From positions 1 through 24,412 of IMG/VR virus record IMGVR_UViG_3300044535_003416: a stretch of DNA of 24,412 nt; one strand, 5' to 3'. This DNA comes from a virus. The first letter of the stretch is position 1. Each line of letters begins with the position of its first letter. Under the pieces are notes generated by a model. It was not told the DNA's origin, made no database searches, and worked only from the letters and a program-made list of their open reading frames with translations. The position numbers were made by a program, and so were the translations under genes. Positions 6,419 through 14,009 of the stretch are shown here, in pieces.

Positions 6419-6430
6419 CGCTTTTCAGCG
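6419..6430 (-). other. 5'-terminal GNRA-type hairpin in the lysin mRNA leader
   Basis: On the - strand CGCT-GAAA-AGCG gives a 4-bp stem closed by a GAAA tetraloop. It starts 2 bases after the expected transcription start (about 6432), so the mRNA would begin with a stable loop, a known way of shielding 5' ends. Confidence 0.45.
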
Positions 6431-6438
6431 TACATTTT

Positions 6439-6447
6439 ATTATAACA
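6439..6447 (-). promoter_or_regulatory. Extended -10 promoter for the M23/PG-binding lysin
   Basis: TGT-TATAAT on the - strand (within AATGTTATAATA) with no clear -35. The same ATGTTATAAT block occurs in the promoter of the next lysin (7210-7218). It implies a leader of about 60-65 bases. Confidence 0.65.
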
Positions 6448-6462
6448 TTAATAAATGAAAAA

Positions 6463-6500
6463 TGCCCCCCGCACAAAAACTTAATCTTGTATGAGGGGCA
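6463..6500 (-). terminator. Terminator after the first M23 peptidase gene (6513-7172)
   Basis: On the - strand TGCCCC pairs with GGGGCA, with an inner ACAAGA/TTTTTGT pairing, around a TTAAG loop, and is followed by TTTTTC. It sits right after the stop at 6513 and upstream of the promoter at 6439-6447, separating the two lysin transcripts. Confidence 0.75.
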
Positions 6501-6512
6501 CTTAGGTATAAA

Positions 6513-7172
6513 TTATTTTGTTGTTTTTTTCTTAGCTGTACCACCAAAACCAGGAACTGGATTTACTAGCTTTCCAGTAGGTTTCTTTTTTGCAGCCAAG
6601 TGACTCACGTCAAGGCTTGGTGCTGCAGTAGAAACCACTCCATTATCTGGAGTTGCAGTTGGTGCAGAATCTCTTAACTTTTCATAAGCCATGACAGCTT
6701 CAACAAACTCAATTGGACTAACAAAGCCTTTACCGTTTAGATCCCAGCGATGAACCTTACCTTCAACAATTTCGAAGTGTAGGTGTCTGCCTGCTGAAGC
6801 TCCAGTGTTTCCCATAATTCCAAGAATTGTTCCAGCTTCAATCTTTTGGCCAGTCTTAACCTTTAGTGAGCCCTCAGCCATGTGTCCATAACGACTTACA
6901 TACCACTTGCCATTAATCTTAGAGCGAAGGTCTACGTAGTATCCTACGCCACCAATTGATCCGTCAGCATTTTTTAGCTTAGATGTTCCAGCATAAACTA
7001 CTGTTCCATCGTGCCAAGCCTCGCAGTAAATCTTTGCGTCTGGCCCCCAAAGGTCTGTGCCATTATGATGTTTCTTAATTTTTTCTATAGGATGCACCCT
7101 CCATCCAAAAGGACTTGTAATTTTCCAAGCCTTACCTTTTTTCCCGTCAATCGGGTATTGTGCTTTTGCCAT
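6513..7172 (-). CDS. M23-family peptidase (lysin or tail-associated cell-wall hydrolase)
   Basis: This 219-residue protein has a complete M23 set: H36-N-G-T-D40 as the HxGxD zinc motif, H97 in SRYGHM and H130-L-H132-F-E as the HxH motif. The domain fills about residues 12-160. It is followed by a low-complexity Ala/Thr/Pro linker and a lysine-rich tail ending KKTTK, with no recognised wall-binding domain. M23 enzymes are zinc metallo-endopeptidases acting on peptidoglycan cross-bridges. The start ATG at 7172 has AAGGAG seven bases upstream and the gene has its own promoter (7210-7218) and terminator. Unlike the neighbouring M23 protein, all zinc ligands are intact, so this is the likelier active lysin of the pair. 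Confidence 0.9.
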   Translation of the reverse strand: MAKAQYPIDGKKGKAWKITSPFGWRVHPIEKIKKHHNGTDLWGPDAKIYCEAWHDGTVVYAGTSKLKNADGSIGGVGYYVDLRSKINGKWYVSRYGHMAEGSLKVKTGQKIEAGTILGIMGNTGASAGRHLHFEIVEGKVHRWDLNGKGFVSPIEFVEAVMAYEKLRDSAPTATPDNGVVSTAAPSLDVSHLAAKKKPTGKLVNPVPGFGGTAKKKTTK

Positions 7173-7209
7173 TTAATCAACTCCTTAAACAAGTTATGTT
7201 GGCAGTATC

Positions 7210-7218
7210 ATTATAACA
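7210..7218 (-). promoter_or_regulatory. Extended -10 promoter for the M23 gene at 6513-7172
   Basis: TGT-TATAAT on the - strand, about 30-40 bases upstream of the ATG with a good RBS in the leader. No convincing -35. It sits just upstream of the lysin and downstream of the accessory operon ending at 7219, so it isolates lysis expression. Confidence 0.6.
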
Positions 7219-7866
7219 TCATTCGTCGCCAGTAGAATGTATCATGCTCTTCATATTGTGATACCAATGAGGCATAGAGTATCTTGACCCACTAGTAATA
7301 GGGTGAACCTCGTGAATGTACAGAAAATTGGATGGGAAGAAGATTATGCTTCCTGCCTCTGGTTTAATCTTAACCCCTGAATTTATAAACTCAATTTCTC
7401 CGCCCTCATAGTCATCGTTAAGATACATGACGCTAGACAAGACACGACTGCTAACCCCTTGATCCTGGTGTGCTGGCAAATGACCAGAAACCTCGTACTT
7501 CAAAAGGTGAATGCTTTCTTCTCGGTTTTTAATATTTTTTTCTGCAAATGGATACAGTGTTTTTGAATAATGATCAAACGCCCTATCTAAAGAAGAATAA
7601 AGCATGTCTGCTACCTGAATCATTTCTTTTCCGTAGTAATCTTCTGGGCTTACGTCTTTAGATTCTGGGAAAAACTTTTGAGTATTAAAAAGCAATTCCC
7701 CATAGGTCCAAGGATTCCAAGCTCTCACTTCTGTTGGATGGCTGCCATGCTCATTGTTAGTATATCTGTTATCTACATCGTTAACTGTATCGATAATAAA
7801 TTGTGGATTTGGAATTACATTTTTATAATAAACCAAACCCAAATCTAAAACTTCATAATCAATCAT
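7219..7866 (-). CDS. Prolyl 4-hydroxylase-like Fe(II)/2-oxoglutarate oxygenase
   Basis: This 215-residue protein carries the 2OG-Fe(II) oxygenase residues in order: H133-Q-D135 (HxD), YEGGEIEF around 153-160, a 'P-x-A-G-S-x-I-x-F-P' strand around 169-178, then H188-P-I-T-S-G-S-R195. This is the P4H layout (2OG-FeII_Oxy_3), in which the Fe is held by H-D-H and R binds 2-oxoglutarate. Members hydroxylate proline in proteins, or other substrates. It begins at 7866 with AAGGAG upstream and overlaps the SGNH gene by eight bases. It is the last gene of the long - strand accessory operon. A second P4H-like gene (11824-12423) lies next to the GT60-like gene. Substrate unknown. Confidence 0.8.
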   Translation of the reverse strand: MIDYEVLDLGLVYYKNVIPNPQFIIDTVNDVDNRYTNNEHGSHPTEVRAWNPWTYGELLFNTQKFFPESKDVSPEDYYGKEMIQVADMLYSSLDRAFDHYSKTLYPFAEKNIKNREESIHLLKYEVSGHLPAHQDQGVSSRVLSSVMYLNDDYEGGEIEFINSGVKIKPEAGSIIFFPSNFLYIHEVHPITSGSRYSMPHWYHNMKSMIHSTGDE

Positions 7867-8671
7867 TATTAATCTCCTTATATTTATTATACATCTTCAA
7901 GTACCAAAAATCATGCACAGCTATTCCTGGGTGATCTTCGTCTAGCCCTATTAAAAAATAATCCTTTAGCATGCTGCTCTTGTTTTGCTCTTCATAAGAT
8001 AAGCAGTGATTTGCGAGCTCTTTCTCATCAACAATATACATGTCTAAAAAATAATCTTTTGCGTTTAGCTCATTAGTTTTTGTTTGATCTTCAAAATCCC
8101 AGCTCATAGAAATAACTTTAGTTCCATTTAGCTTTAAGTTATCCATTAAAGATAAAAATTGAGCAATAACGTTTCTAGTAATCATAACCTTATTAATGCT
8201 TTGGCCCTTAGGAACTACCTTGCCAGTATAAATATTTAAGTTTGCCATATACTCTCTGTAGTAATCTGGAAGATTAATAAAAACAGTGTCTGGATAGCCA
8301 TAGTCTTTGCAATAAACAAAAATCTGATAAGAGATTTCTGATATTGTAGCACCAGGAGATCCAACGTTAAAGTATCCAGACACCTTTTCATTTTTTTCTA
8401 TTGCTTTATAAACTTTGTAAGACCAAACATCTTCAAGAAAGTTCCCCAGCCCAAAGGTATTCGAGCAACCAGCAAAAAGAATATGCTTGCCATCGTGATT
8501 TTTAGTAAACTCTTCTGATCTTAGTCCATGAGAGTTTATAGAATAAAACTCATTCTGCCCTAGGTTCATCCCAATCTTTTTTAAATTATTGTCAGTGTTG
8601 TCCCAAAATCTAGGAACTGGTCCACGAGAAAGCAAGCATAGAAACTTGCTATCTAATGATTTTTGTTCCAT
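7859..8671 (-). CDS. SGNH hydrolase-like protein (paralogue 1 of 3)
   Basis: In this 270-residue protein, SGNH blocks can be followed: block I FAGCSNTFG with the nucleophile Ser at S70, in which the usual GDS is GCS; block II GSPGAT; block III INLPD; block V D244-E-D-H247-P-G-I-A-V-H, giving the Ser/Asp/His set. SGNH enzymes remove or transfer acyl groups, for example O-acetyl groups on glycans. There is no signal peptide, so it acts inside the cell. It shares the block layout GCS...DxxHxGIA with two other genes nearby. The start at 8671 has GGAAGG seven bases upstream, inside the carbamoyltransferase end (23-base overlap), implying translational coupling. A hydrolase cannot be told from a transferase by sequence alone. 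Confidence 0.6.
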   Translation of the reverse strand: MEQKSLDSKFLCLLSRGPVPRFWDNTDNNLKKIGMNLGQNEFYSINSHGLRSEEFTKNHDGKHILFAGCSNTFGLGNFLEDVWSYKVYKAIEKNEKVSGYFNVGSPGATISEISYQIFVYCKDYGYPDTVFINLPDYYREYMANLNIYTGKVVPKGQSINKVMITRNVIAQFLSLMDNLKLNGTKVISMSWDFEDQTKTNELNAKDYFLDMYIVDEKELANHCLSYEEQNKSSMLKDYFLIGLDEDHPGIAVHDFWYLKMYNKYKEINND

Positions 8672-10082
8672 ACAGACCTTCCCACTCTATGATATCACGT
8701 TCATCATTTAGCAATGGCTGCCCTTTTATATTTAGGCTTGTATTTAATAAAACTGGTACCCCAGTTTTTTCATAAAACTTTTTAAGTAAGTCGTACAGTC
8801 CTGGATGCTGAGCCCTGCTTACAGTCTGAACCCTTGACGTACCGTCTACGTGGACTACAGAGGGGATAAGGTCTGGCTTTAGGCATATGGGGGTATATTG
8901 CATATAAGGGCTTGTATAGTCCATATCGAACCATTCAGAGGCATACTCTTCCATGACTACTGGAGCAAATGGTCTAAAGAGCTCCCTCTTTTTAATTAAA
9001 TTAACTTTGTCTTTAATATCTGGATCTCTAGGGTCTGCCAGAATGCTTCGATTCCCTAACGCCCTAGGTCCATACTCTGCTCTTCCAGTTGCAACTGCAG
9101 CAATTTTATTTGACATAAGCTCATTAAAAATTTTATCTACTGGATATTCTCCACCTAAGTCGTATCCCAGGTATGGTCCTTGCCAGTCTAGGTGTTTGCC
9201 ATAAAGGGCTGCTGCAGAACCTAAGGATGAGCCTGCATCTCCTGGGTTAGGCATAATCCATATGTCATCAAACAAAGTCCATAGCAAAGTATTTGCTTTG
9301 CTATTTAAAGCACAGCCACCCATAAATACTAAATTATATTTATTTGTTTTATTAATTGCCATTTTCATAAATTCTAAAAGGCGATCTTCATATACCCTTT
9401 GAACTGCTGCAGCAATATCAAATCTTTCCTGTTCATAAACCTTGCATGGCCAATCAAAAATTCCTTTGTGAAAACTATATCTTTGATCTTTAATACTAGA
9501 AAAATATTTATTTACAAGGTCATAGTATTTATCTGGATTGCCATAGCCAGCCATCCCCATCAGAATATACTCTTCTTCATTTGGCTTTAATCCTATGAGC
9601 TGGGTAAATGCAGAATAAAATAAGCCAAAGCTAAAAGGGTAGTTGTCCTTATGTATTGGAATGATGTCATTGTCTTCACCGATCCAAATACTTGAAGTGT
9701 TAAACTCTCCTATTGCATCTAGGACTACAATAACTGCGTCTTTAAATGGGCTGGTATAATACCCTGCTGCTGCGTGAGAATAGTGATGAGAAAAGTTTTT
9801 ACGCTTTAGCTGAGTTAGCTGAGTGTTTTCAAAAAACGGCTGGTCTCCTCCAAATCCTCCAAACATCTTTAGCCTAATCTTTTTTAGCCATGGCCTTTCA
9901 TAGTAAGCCACCTTTTCTGGGTATCCATAAGAGAATGCATCCTCTAAAATATCACTATTGTTGAACCAATCATTCTTTTGCTTGCTATATCTTTCGGCAT
10001 GGCCAGCAAAAAGAATTTTATTTCCGTCAATTATAGATACGGATGCGTCATGAGTTGTTTCATTAATTCCTATTATCTTCAC
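8649..10082 (-). CDS. NodU/CmcH-type carbamoyltransferase
   Basis: This 477-residue protein has the two-domain carbamoyltransferase layout: an N-terminal Kae1-like domain opening MKIIGINETTHDASV, with the metal/carbamoyl-adenylate motif H99-H100-x-x-H103-A-A, then GMAGYG, then a C-terminal domain with YGPRALGNRSI and LNTSLNIKGQP. These enzymes transfer a carbamoyl group from carbamoyl phosphate, via carbamoyl-AMP, to hydroxyl groups of sugars or antibiotics (NodU, CmcH, TobZ). Such a modification on a glycan, next to SGNH hydrolase-like genes, suggests tailoring of surface sugars. The protein is shorter than typical NodU (about 560), and after LNDERDIIEWEG it stops soon, without the usual final strand. 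The start is GTG at 10082 with AAGGAG six bases upstream. Confidence 0.88.
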   Translation of the reverse strand: MKIIGINETTHDASVSIIDGNKILFAGHAERYSKQKNDWFNNSDILEDAFSYGYPEKVAYYERPWLKKIRLKMFGGFGGDQPFFENTQLTQLKRKNFSHHYSHAAAGYYTSPFKDAVIVVLDAIGEFNTSSIWIGEDNDIIPIHKDNYPFSFGLFYSAFTQLIGLKPNEEEYILMGMAGYGNPDKYYDLVNKYFSSIKDQRYSFHKGIFDWPCKVYEQERFDIAAAVQRVYEDRLLEFMKMAINKTNKYNLVFMGGCALNSKANTLLWTLFDDIWIMPNPGDAGSSLGSAAALYGKHLDWQGPYLGYDLGGEYPVDKIFNELMSNKIAAVATGRAEYGPRALGNRSILADPRDPDIKDKVNLIKKRELFRPFAPVVMEEYASEWFDMDYTSPYMQYTPICLKPDLIPSVVHVDGTSRVQTVSRAQHPGLYDLLKKFYEKTGVPVLLNTSLNIKGQPLLNDERDIIEWEGLYGTKIIR

Positions 10083-10950
10083 TGTAACTCCTTAAATATA
10101 AATTGTAAAAAAACTGTTTGTAATAGTCATGAACTGCTATTCCTGGATGTTCTAAGTCAAATGCATATAATAAAAAGTTAGAGAGATCATGTTCTTTATT
10201 ATTTTCACAGAATTCTGCAACGTGGCTAGACATCTTATCTATGTCCATCTTTGAGTAACCTAAAATTTTTGGTTTGGGGTCTTCGTTTTCATCCCAATGC
10301 TCTCTTAAATCCCAGCTAGATAAAAACAATTTTATATTATTATTTTGACAGTGTTCTATAAGTTTAGAGGTAGACGAAAATAAATCTTCATAAGAATTTT
10401 TATGAAAATCTCTTTCTGGATTTGGCATTAATAAAAAGATAACATCTGGATTACCAAAAAGCTCTATATAAAAAAATATTTGTTCTATTGCTTGTTTGGT
10501 AGAGGCTCCAGGATTTCCAAGATTAAAATATCCAGAAAGCTTTTCCTTTTTTGCAATATCTAAATATAGTTTGTGTGTCCAAGAGTCTTCTAAAAAGACA
10601 GAGTCTCCGTAGGTATAAGAGCATCCAGCAAAAACAATGTGTTTCCCGTCATGGTCTGTGGTAAACTCATCTGATCTAAAGCCATATTTATTTAGTTTAT
10701 AAAAATCTTCATAGGAATAACCGTTTTCTTTTAAAATTTCAAAAAGAACAAAAAGTTTTTGGGGGCCAGCATTGTAAATTCCTAAGCCATTATTGTGATG
10801 AGTAACATCTAACAGACCAGCTTTTATCATCTTTTCAAAAGTTTCAGCTTCTTTATCTTTGTTATATCCACGCTGAACCCTTGCTAAATTTTGTTTATGG
10901 TTGTTGTGCCTTCTTATCGAAAGCAATTCCCAAATTAATTTCTTATACAT
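10063..10950 (-). CDS. SGNH hydrolase-like protein (paralogue 2 of 3)
   Basis: At 295 residues it carries block I FAGCSYTYG with S111 as nucleophile, block II NLGNPGAS, block III LLMPNPERD and block V D265-L-E-H268-P-G-I-A-V-H-D. The N-terminal 85 residues differ from the paralogues and are basic and helical, possibly a separate recognition part. As in the other two copies, the block I Asp is replaced by Cys. No signal peptide or membrane segment. The gene overlaps the carbamoyltransferase start by 20 bases and the next SGNH gene by 8. The family suggests acyl-ester hydrolysis or transfer on a carbohydrate. Substrate and direction are unknown. Confidence 0.6.
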   Translation of the reverse strand: MYKKLIWELLSIRRHNNHKQNLARVQRGYNKDKEAETFEKMIKAGLLDVTHHNNGLGIYNAGPQKLFVLFEILKENGYSYEDFYKLNKYGFRSDEFTTDHDGKHIVFAGCSYTYGDSVFLEDSWTHKLYLDIAKKEKLSGYFNLGNPGASTKQAIEQIFFYIELFGNPDVIFLLMPNPERDFHKNSYEDLFSSTSKLIEHCQNNNIKLFLSSWDLREHWDENEDPKPKILGYSKMDIDKMSSHVAEFCENNKEHDLSNFLLYAFDLEHPGIAVHDYYKQFFYNLYLRSYSEDNRN

Positions 10951-11824
10951 TTTTGGCCAACTTTAAATATTTCTGAAAAACTTTTTTTGACCAAAAATCA
11001 TTTATGGCTATTCCAGAATGTTGCTCATCTCTAGAAAAAATCGAAAAATCTTTTTCTTTAGGGTGTTCCATGATGTGTTTGCTTATATGAGAAATTAATT
11101 CATTTTCATCAATTGGCATAAAACTTTTAAAATTAAACTCTTCAAATAGCTCGGCAGTGCTTGGTGCACCATCTCTTTTTTCTGTATCCCAAGTAAAAGA
11201 AATTAGTTTAATTTTATTTGCTGCACAATAAGTCTCTAGCATCATATAGTAGTGATATAGCAATAACTTTAAAGAGTATGTAGAGTTTTGCAATTCTTTT
11301 TCCATATTATTAAAGTCATGTTCAATTTTTGAAGAATAAAAATACTGATTTGTTTTTTTATCATAAGAATAAAATCTTAAAAGATCTGGCAAATTAATAA
11401 ATAATAGGTTTGGGTTTCCGTACTTCTTAAAATATTTAAATATGTTAGCAATAATTGTGACAAAACCAATTCCACCTAGGGCAAGGTTATAAAAGCCAGA
11501 TGTTGCAGATGTTTTGGTAATCTCTGAAAAAACTTTCTGGGCCCAAGTTTCTTGGAAAAATAGCCCCTCTCCAACTGTATTTGAGCAACCTGAAAAAAGC
11601 ACATGAAGCCCCTCATGCTTATTTGTAAATGGCTCTGATCGATAGCCCAAAGAATTTGTTGCAATGCTATCATCCCAGTAATCAGTCTTCTCGAATAACT
11701 CTTCAAAACTTTTAGCATTTCCTTTTCTGGCTCCAACAGAAATATCTTCAGAAAAAATATTAAGATCTACATTTCTTTCAAGAAAGGCGTGGTCGTTTTC
11801 TGGACGAAAGGCATGGTCAAACAT
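10943..11824 (-). CDS. SGNH hydrolase-like protein (paralogue 3 of 3)
   Basis: A 293-residue SGNH paralogue with block I FSGCSNTVGEG (S81), block II NLALGGIG, block III INLPDLLRF and block V D266-E-Q-H269-S-G-I-A-I-N-D. Block V starts with SRDEQH. The GIA-x-x-D context after it is shared with the other two. The N-terminal 60 residues, with VDLNIFSEDISVG, are unlike the others. It is cytoplasmic by lack of a signal. The ATG at 11824 overlaps the preceding stop (TAATG). The three divergent copies with conserved catalytic residues suggest that each serves a different substrate, rather than simple gene duplication decay. Confidence 0.58.
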   Translation of the reverse strand: MFDHAFRPENDHAFLERNVDLNIFSEDISVGARKGNAKSFEELFEKTDYWDDSIATNSLGYRSEPFTNKHEGLHVLFSGCSNTVGEGLFFQETWAQKVFSEITKTSATSGFYNLALGGIGFVTIIANIFKYFKKYGNPNLLFINLPDLLRFYSYDKKTNQYFYSSKIEHDFNNMEKELQNSTYSLKLLLYHYYMMLETYCAANKIKLISFTWDTEKRDGAPSTAELFEEFNFKSFMPIDENELISHISKHIMEHPKEKDFSIFSRDEQHSGIAINDFWSKKVFQKYLKLAKNV

Positions 11825-12423
11825 TATATCCCAACGTTTTTATGCTGCAATGCTTCCCATTCTGGGACATAGTCTGTGTCTAAAAACTCTGGGTCTGCAT
11901 GCTCTGGTATGCTTGTATGCATGTAAAGAGCTGTATGTCTAGTTCCGCTAGTTATTGTTGTAATACCGTGGATATATTCTGAGCCAGCACTTGGGAAAAA
12001 TACTGCAGAATATTTTCTAGGCTTGTACTCAAATCCTTGGTTAGGGAAATATATAATGCCACCCTCATACTCAGATGGATCGTTTAGGTAGATAATGGTG
12101 CTCCACTCGATAAACGACTCTGGATCTTGAGCGTCTAAATGAAGGTCTCCTTTTGTTCCAGGTTGCCACCATGAACCAAAAGATTTAAAAACATATATTG
12201 GGTTAACAAAGCCATTCTGATCTTTATGTACTTGATTAGACTTATGACCATACTTAATTAATAAATCCATAACTGTTTTGTTATATGGGAAAGCAGTTCC
12301 CCCATAACGCTTACTGTAGTATTCTGGATATGGGTTTATCTCAGATGGGTTTTTTTGCTCATCAATTAAAGTTTGAGCATCCTCTGGAGTAATAAAATTA
12401 TCAATAATGTGTATTCTGTGCAT
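11824..12423 (-). CDS. Prolyl 4-hydroxylase-like Fe(II)/2-oxoglutarate oxygenase
   Basis: The 199-residue protein begins MHRIHIIDNFITPEDAQTLIDE, a common P4H N-terminal start. H95-L-D97 forms the HxD motif, EGGIIYFPNQG around 120-130 the major strand, then H152-G-I-T-T-I-T-S-G-T-R162, with R162 binding 2OG. Prolyl hydroxylases hydroxylate proline in proteins. The gene directly precedes the SGNH copy and directly follows the GT60-like transferase. In eukaryotes (Skp1 of Dictyostelium) a P4H and a GT60-type transferase act in succession on the same proline. The start has AAGGAG five bases upstream and its own promoter (12440-12468). Substrate is not determinable. Confidence 0.8.
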   Translation of the reverse strand: MHRIHIIDNFITPEDAQTLIDEQKNPSEINPYPEYYSKRYGGTAFPYNKTVMDLLIKYGHKSNQVHKDQNGFVNPIYVFKSFGSWWQPGTKGDLHLDAQDPESFIEWSTIIYLNDPSEYEGGIIYFPNQGFEYKPRKYSAVFFPSAGSEYIHGITTITSGTRHTALYMHTSIPEHADPEFLDTDYVPEWEALQHKNVGI

Positions 12424-12439
12424 GTTTCTCCTTATAAAT

Positions 12440-12468
12440 ATTATATCAGTAAATGCCTCTTATGTCCA
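12440..12468 (-). promoter_or_regulatory. Promoter TGGACA-N17-TATAAT (TGA extended) before the P4H-like gene
   Basis: The -35 TGGACA lies at 12463-12468 and the extended -10 TGA-TATAAT at 12440-12448, spaced 17 bases. The TG of the extended -10 is part of the stop TGA of the GT60-like gene. The expected start leaves about 10 bases of leader with AAGGAG. Confidence 0.65.
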
Positions 12469-13264
12469 TGACAAACTTTCTTGCATCCAGGTCTTGAAAA
12501 CTAAGCCCGTCTGGATTGTATTCAACATCGTTATGAGCGTACGGCAATGGATACAGGGAATCTCTGCCTATTCCACAGGCAACCAGAAATTCTTCTGGAG
12601 CTTTTTTATACTCTTCAATAACAAGATTGTAGTTATGTTCTAAAGAAAGAGTTGTATAAGAATTTTCCATTGATCTAACTAACAGGTCCTTGTATAACCC
12701 TGATGGCAATGAAAAAATTTTAGTGTTTTTATTGAAAAGGTTTAAGGAAAGCATTTCGTCTTCCCCAAAATATTTAAGGTTGTTTGGGTAAACTCCCTGT
12801 AGTGCACTTGTTTTACAAAAAATAAAATTTTTATCTATAAAACTAGTTTTATTAAAAGATAAAGATTTTTTCCTGAGTTGTTTAAAAAAGAATAAGTTTT
12901 TCTTTTCTAAAGTGAGCTCTCCAGATCCAGAAAGAACAACATCTTTTGTTTTTAAAAAGTTAATTGACTCTTCATCCCAGCCTTTCGATACAAGAATGTC
13001 ATCTGAAATAGACAAGAAATATTCTGAGCTACTGTTATAAAGAATTTCTTTTTTGTAATCTATTGGGCTTTTTATCTCATCCCAAACTACATGACGATAT
13101 TCAACCTTGTTTTTATACATTGAATCACTAAAAAGATTTTTTCTATCTAAGTTATGCTTGTCAAATACAATAATAAAAATTTTGTTTTTAGTATTTAGAA
13201 TTAGCTCATCTACAACCCTTTTTAAATTTTTATTTTTATAAGAAAATAAAACACAGCTAATCAT
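12446..13264 (-). CDS. GT60-like glycosyltransferase (hydroxyproline GlcNAc-transferase type)
   Basis: This 272-residue protein opens MISCVLFSYKNKNLKRVVDEL, a GT-A strand-turn-helix. Residues 58-97 run HVVWDEIKSPIDYKKEILY, then EYFLSISDDILVSKGWDEE, which fits the GT60 layout (...D-x-x-x-x-x-G-x-x-x-A-R...Y-x-L-Q-I-D-S-H-M-x-F-x-x-G-W-D) with S87-D-D89 as the likely DxD equivalent. YFGEDEMLSL at 165-174 matches the family's YFGEE-S-L block. GT60 includes the Skp1 UDP-GlcNAc:hydroxyproline transferase. There is no membrane anchor. The ATG at 13264 overlaps the DUF6065-like gene end by eight bases. A generic GT2-like enzyme is the alternative. The family call rests on motifs read by eye. Confidence 0.6.
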   Translation of the reverse strand: MISCVLFSYKNKNLKRVVDELILNTKNKIFIIVFDKHNLDRKNLFSDSMYKNKVEYRHVVWDEIKSPIDYKKEILYNSSSEYFLSISDDILVSKGWDEESINFLKTKDVVLSGSGELTLEKKNLFFFKQLRKKSLSFNKTSFIDKNFIFCKTSALQGVYPNNLKYFGEDEMLSLNLFNKNTKIFSLPSGLYKDLLVRSMENSYTTLSLEHNYNLVIEEYKKAPEEFLVACGIGRDSLYPLPYAHNDVEYNPDGLSFQDLDARKFVMDIRGIY

Positions 13265-14009
13265 TTTTTAATCCTTTATTAAATAATCCAAAGATTTTTT
13301 TACGCCAAGCAGTTTTTTTATAATATCCGTAAAGCATCGATCGCCTATTTTCTGCCATCAGCTCATGCCTATCTAGCTCTTCTTCTGTTTCAATAGTTTC
13401 TAGCTCCCAGTTGTCTCTCTTAAATGGGATTATCTGCATTATAGGTGTGCCTTTAGGAATCACTCCCTGAAAATTTCTCTTTAAAAAGAAAGCAATAAAA
13501 ACTGGCAATCCCCAAATGTCTGATTCAACTATTCCAGACTGAACATAAAAGGGTAAGTCATAGCGATTCATTGGATGTGTAATTAGAACAGAATGTCCTG
13601 GCGGAGTTTCGTAATACCAGTTCATTCTCCATCCATAATGTATTGGGTGACAGTTATCTGGAACAACAATGTCTATAATTGGTCTTTTATCTACTAACAT
13701 TACTGGCCCATTCCAAGAGAGTGATGGCTTTCCGTCTTTATCCAAAGATACATAAAGATCATCCTCTAAAACATACATATACCCAGCAGTAGTGGCATCA
13801 AAAAACGGCATACACATTTTTGTTGACACTTGTGCTCCGTCTGTGCCTAGGTGGTTTTGTGGACTCAAAGTAATGTCGTCATTAGAATTGTCAAACTTTG
13901 AAAGATTTCTGTACCATTCTGGAATGTGCTTTACTGCTGGTTCGGGTGGACTTAGTAATCCGCCATGGTTTAAAAAGGATGGAGTAAAGTTAATCCTTAA
14001 TGGCTTCAC
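13257..14009 (-). CDS. DUF6065-like protein, copy 1
   Basis: In 250 residues the recognisable pieces are PPGHSVLITHPMNRYDLPF, SGIVESDIW, a strand-rich part and KGTPIMQIIPFKRDNW, which follow the DUF6065 pattern (PG-W/H...N-x-x...GxVExD-W...GxP-x-x-x-xP). The family has no known biochemical function but recurs with glycosyltransferase-type genes in bacteria and phages. No membrane or signal segment. The start at 14009 is GTG (GTG-AAG-CCA) overlapping the stop TGA of the previous gene by four bases; there is only a weak RBS-like AGAAAAGA, so reinitiation is likely. It is paralogous to the next gene (14006-14725), which carries the same GTP-x-x-QVIPFKRESW motif. Confidence 0.55.
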   Translation of the reverse strand: MKPLRINFTPSFLNHGGLLSPPEPAVKHIPEWYRNLSKFDNSNDDITLSPQNHLGTDGAQVSTKMCMPFFDATTAGYMYVLEDDLYVSLDKDGKPSLSWNGPVMLVDKRPIIDIVVPDNCHPIHYGWRMNWYYETPPGHSVLITHPMNRYDLPFYVQSGIVESDIWGLPVFIAFFLKRNFQGVIPKGTPIMQIIPFKRDNWELETIETEEELDRHELMAENRRSMLYGYYKKTAWRKKIFGLFNKGLKND

